Positions 41,110-41,174 of a stretch of DNA of 41,174 nucleotides are shown piece after piece; the first letter of the stretch is position 1; the number at the start of each line of letters is the position of its first letter. The notes beneath the pieces were generated by a model. That model was not told where the DNA came from and did not search any database. It saw nothing but the letters and a program-made list of their open reading frames with translations. This stretch comes from Acidobacteriaceae bacterium (GTDB lineage: Bacteria; Acidobacteriota; Terriglobia; Terriglobales; Acidobacteriaceae), in assembly GCA_030039035.1 (NCBI GenBank), contig JASHQQ010000125.1, positions 1 through 41,174 on the forward strand. Reading direction: 5' to 3'. The translations under genes and the position numbers were made by a program.

Positions 41110-41174
41110 CTACCCGACGATCGCGGTCAGTTCCAGAACCCTTTCGCCGAGCGCGCGATCGCCCTGAATCTGCA
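41110..41174 (-). CDS. Probable 3' end of an unidentified gene entering at the right edge
   Basis: Read on the minus strand from the right edge, one frame gives QIQGDRALGERVLELTAIVG followed by TAG at 41112-41110. Its codon use and amphipathic helix character fit a real C-terminus, but only 20 codons are visible and no family can be named. The gap to the converging gene ending at 41061 is 48 bases. Confidence 0.35.
   Translation of the reverse strand, partial: QIQGDRALGERVLELTAIVG

Overview
The window is high-GC, gene-dense chromosomal DNA without any transposase, integrase, phage, plasmid, CRISPR, rRNA or tRNA gene that I could recognise. The best fit is an Acidobacteriota genome, probably class Terriglobia. 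This is inferred from an alternative complex III (Act) operon, many secreted glycan and peptide hydrolases, a Tat-exported GH29 fucosidase, and short intergenic hairpins with cores such as GCGGCTAAAGCCGC. No marker gene fixes the lineage. About 37 protein genes are supported, most with a readable start and ribosome binding site (RBS).

Layout. 0-6 kb: minus-strand actA-actB-actC-actD operon with overlapping genes; the last gene runs off the left edge, and a good sigma-70-type promoter lies near 6.03 kb. 6.3-8.3 kb: plus-strand secreted esterase and a zinc-ribbon membrane protein. 8.7-11.9 kb: minus-strand L-fucose isomerase and RhaB/FucK-like sugar kinase. 12.2-16 kb: minus-strand two-subunit CoA-transferase, secreted GH130 glycosidase, small envelope protein and rsmD. 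16-18.7 kb: plus-strand CBS membrane protein of the site-2-protease family that has lost its zinc-binding histidines, overlapping rsmI, then a secreted NTF2-like protein. 18.7-21.1 kb: minus-strand tandem pair of small secreted paralogues, then a GntR(YtrA-type)-slipin operon behind a perfect 10-bp inverted-repeat operator. 21.2-23 kb: HIT protein, acetyltransferase, and a lipoprotein cytochrome c coupled to a small membrane protein. 23.3-25.1 kb: receiver-like/TonB fusion. 25.6-28.3 kb: divergent dacB and folP. 28.5-29.9 kb: GH29 alpha-L-fucosidase. 30-32.1 kb: membrane protein, ECF sigma factor and zinc-type anti-sigma factor. 32.2-34.2 kb: DNA-alkylation repair protein, RimJ-type acetyltransferase and a small membrane protein. 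34.2-36.1 kb: Rieske oxygenase plus SDR dehydrogenase. 36.2-39.7 kb: tricorn-type protease. 39.9-41.06 kb: secreted protein of unknown function; a probable gene 3' end enters at the right edge.

How the genes work together. The Act complex is a quinol:electron-acceptor oxidoreductase feeding a terminal oxidase. The fucosidase, fucose isomerase and sugar kinase, with the GH130 enzyme, suggest use of fucose- and mannose-containing glycans, although the aldolase step is not here. The remaining operons concern envelope homeostasis (ECF/anti-sigma, slipin, TonB fusion, dacB) and housekeeping (rsmD, rsmI, folP).

No complete new system is proven. The points most worth checking are a CxxCY in place of CxxCH at the first haem site of ActA, the RExxR pseudo-site-2-protease, the receiver-TonB fusion, the GntR-slipin operator, and the uncharacterised paralogue pair and membrane-protein operons.
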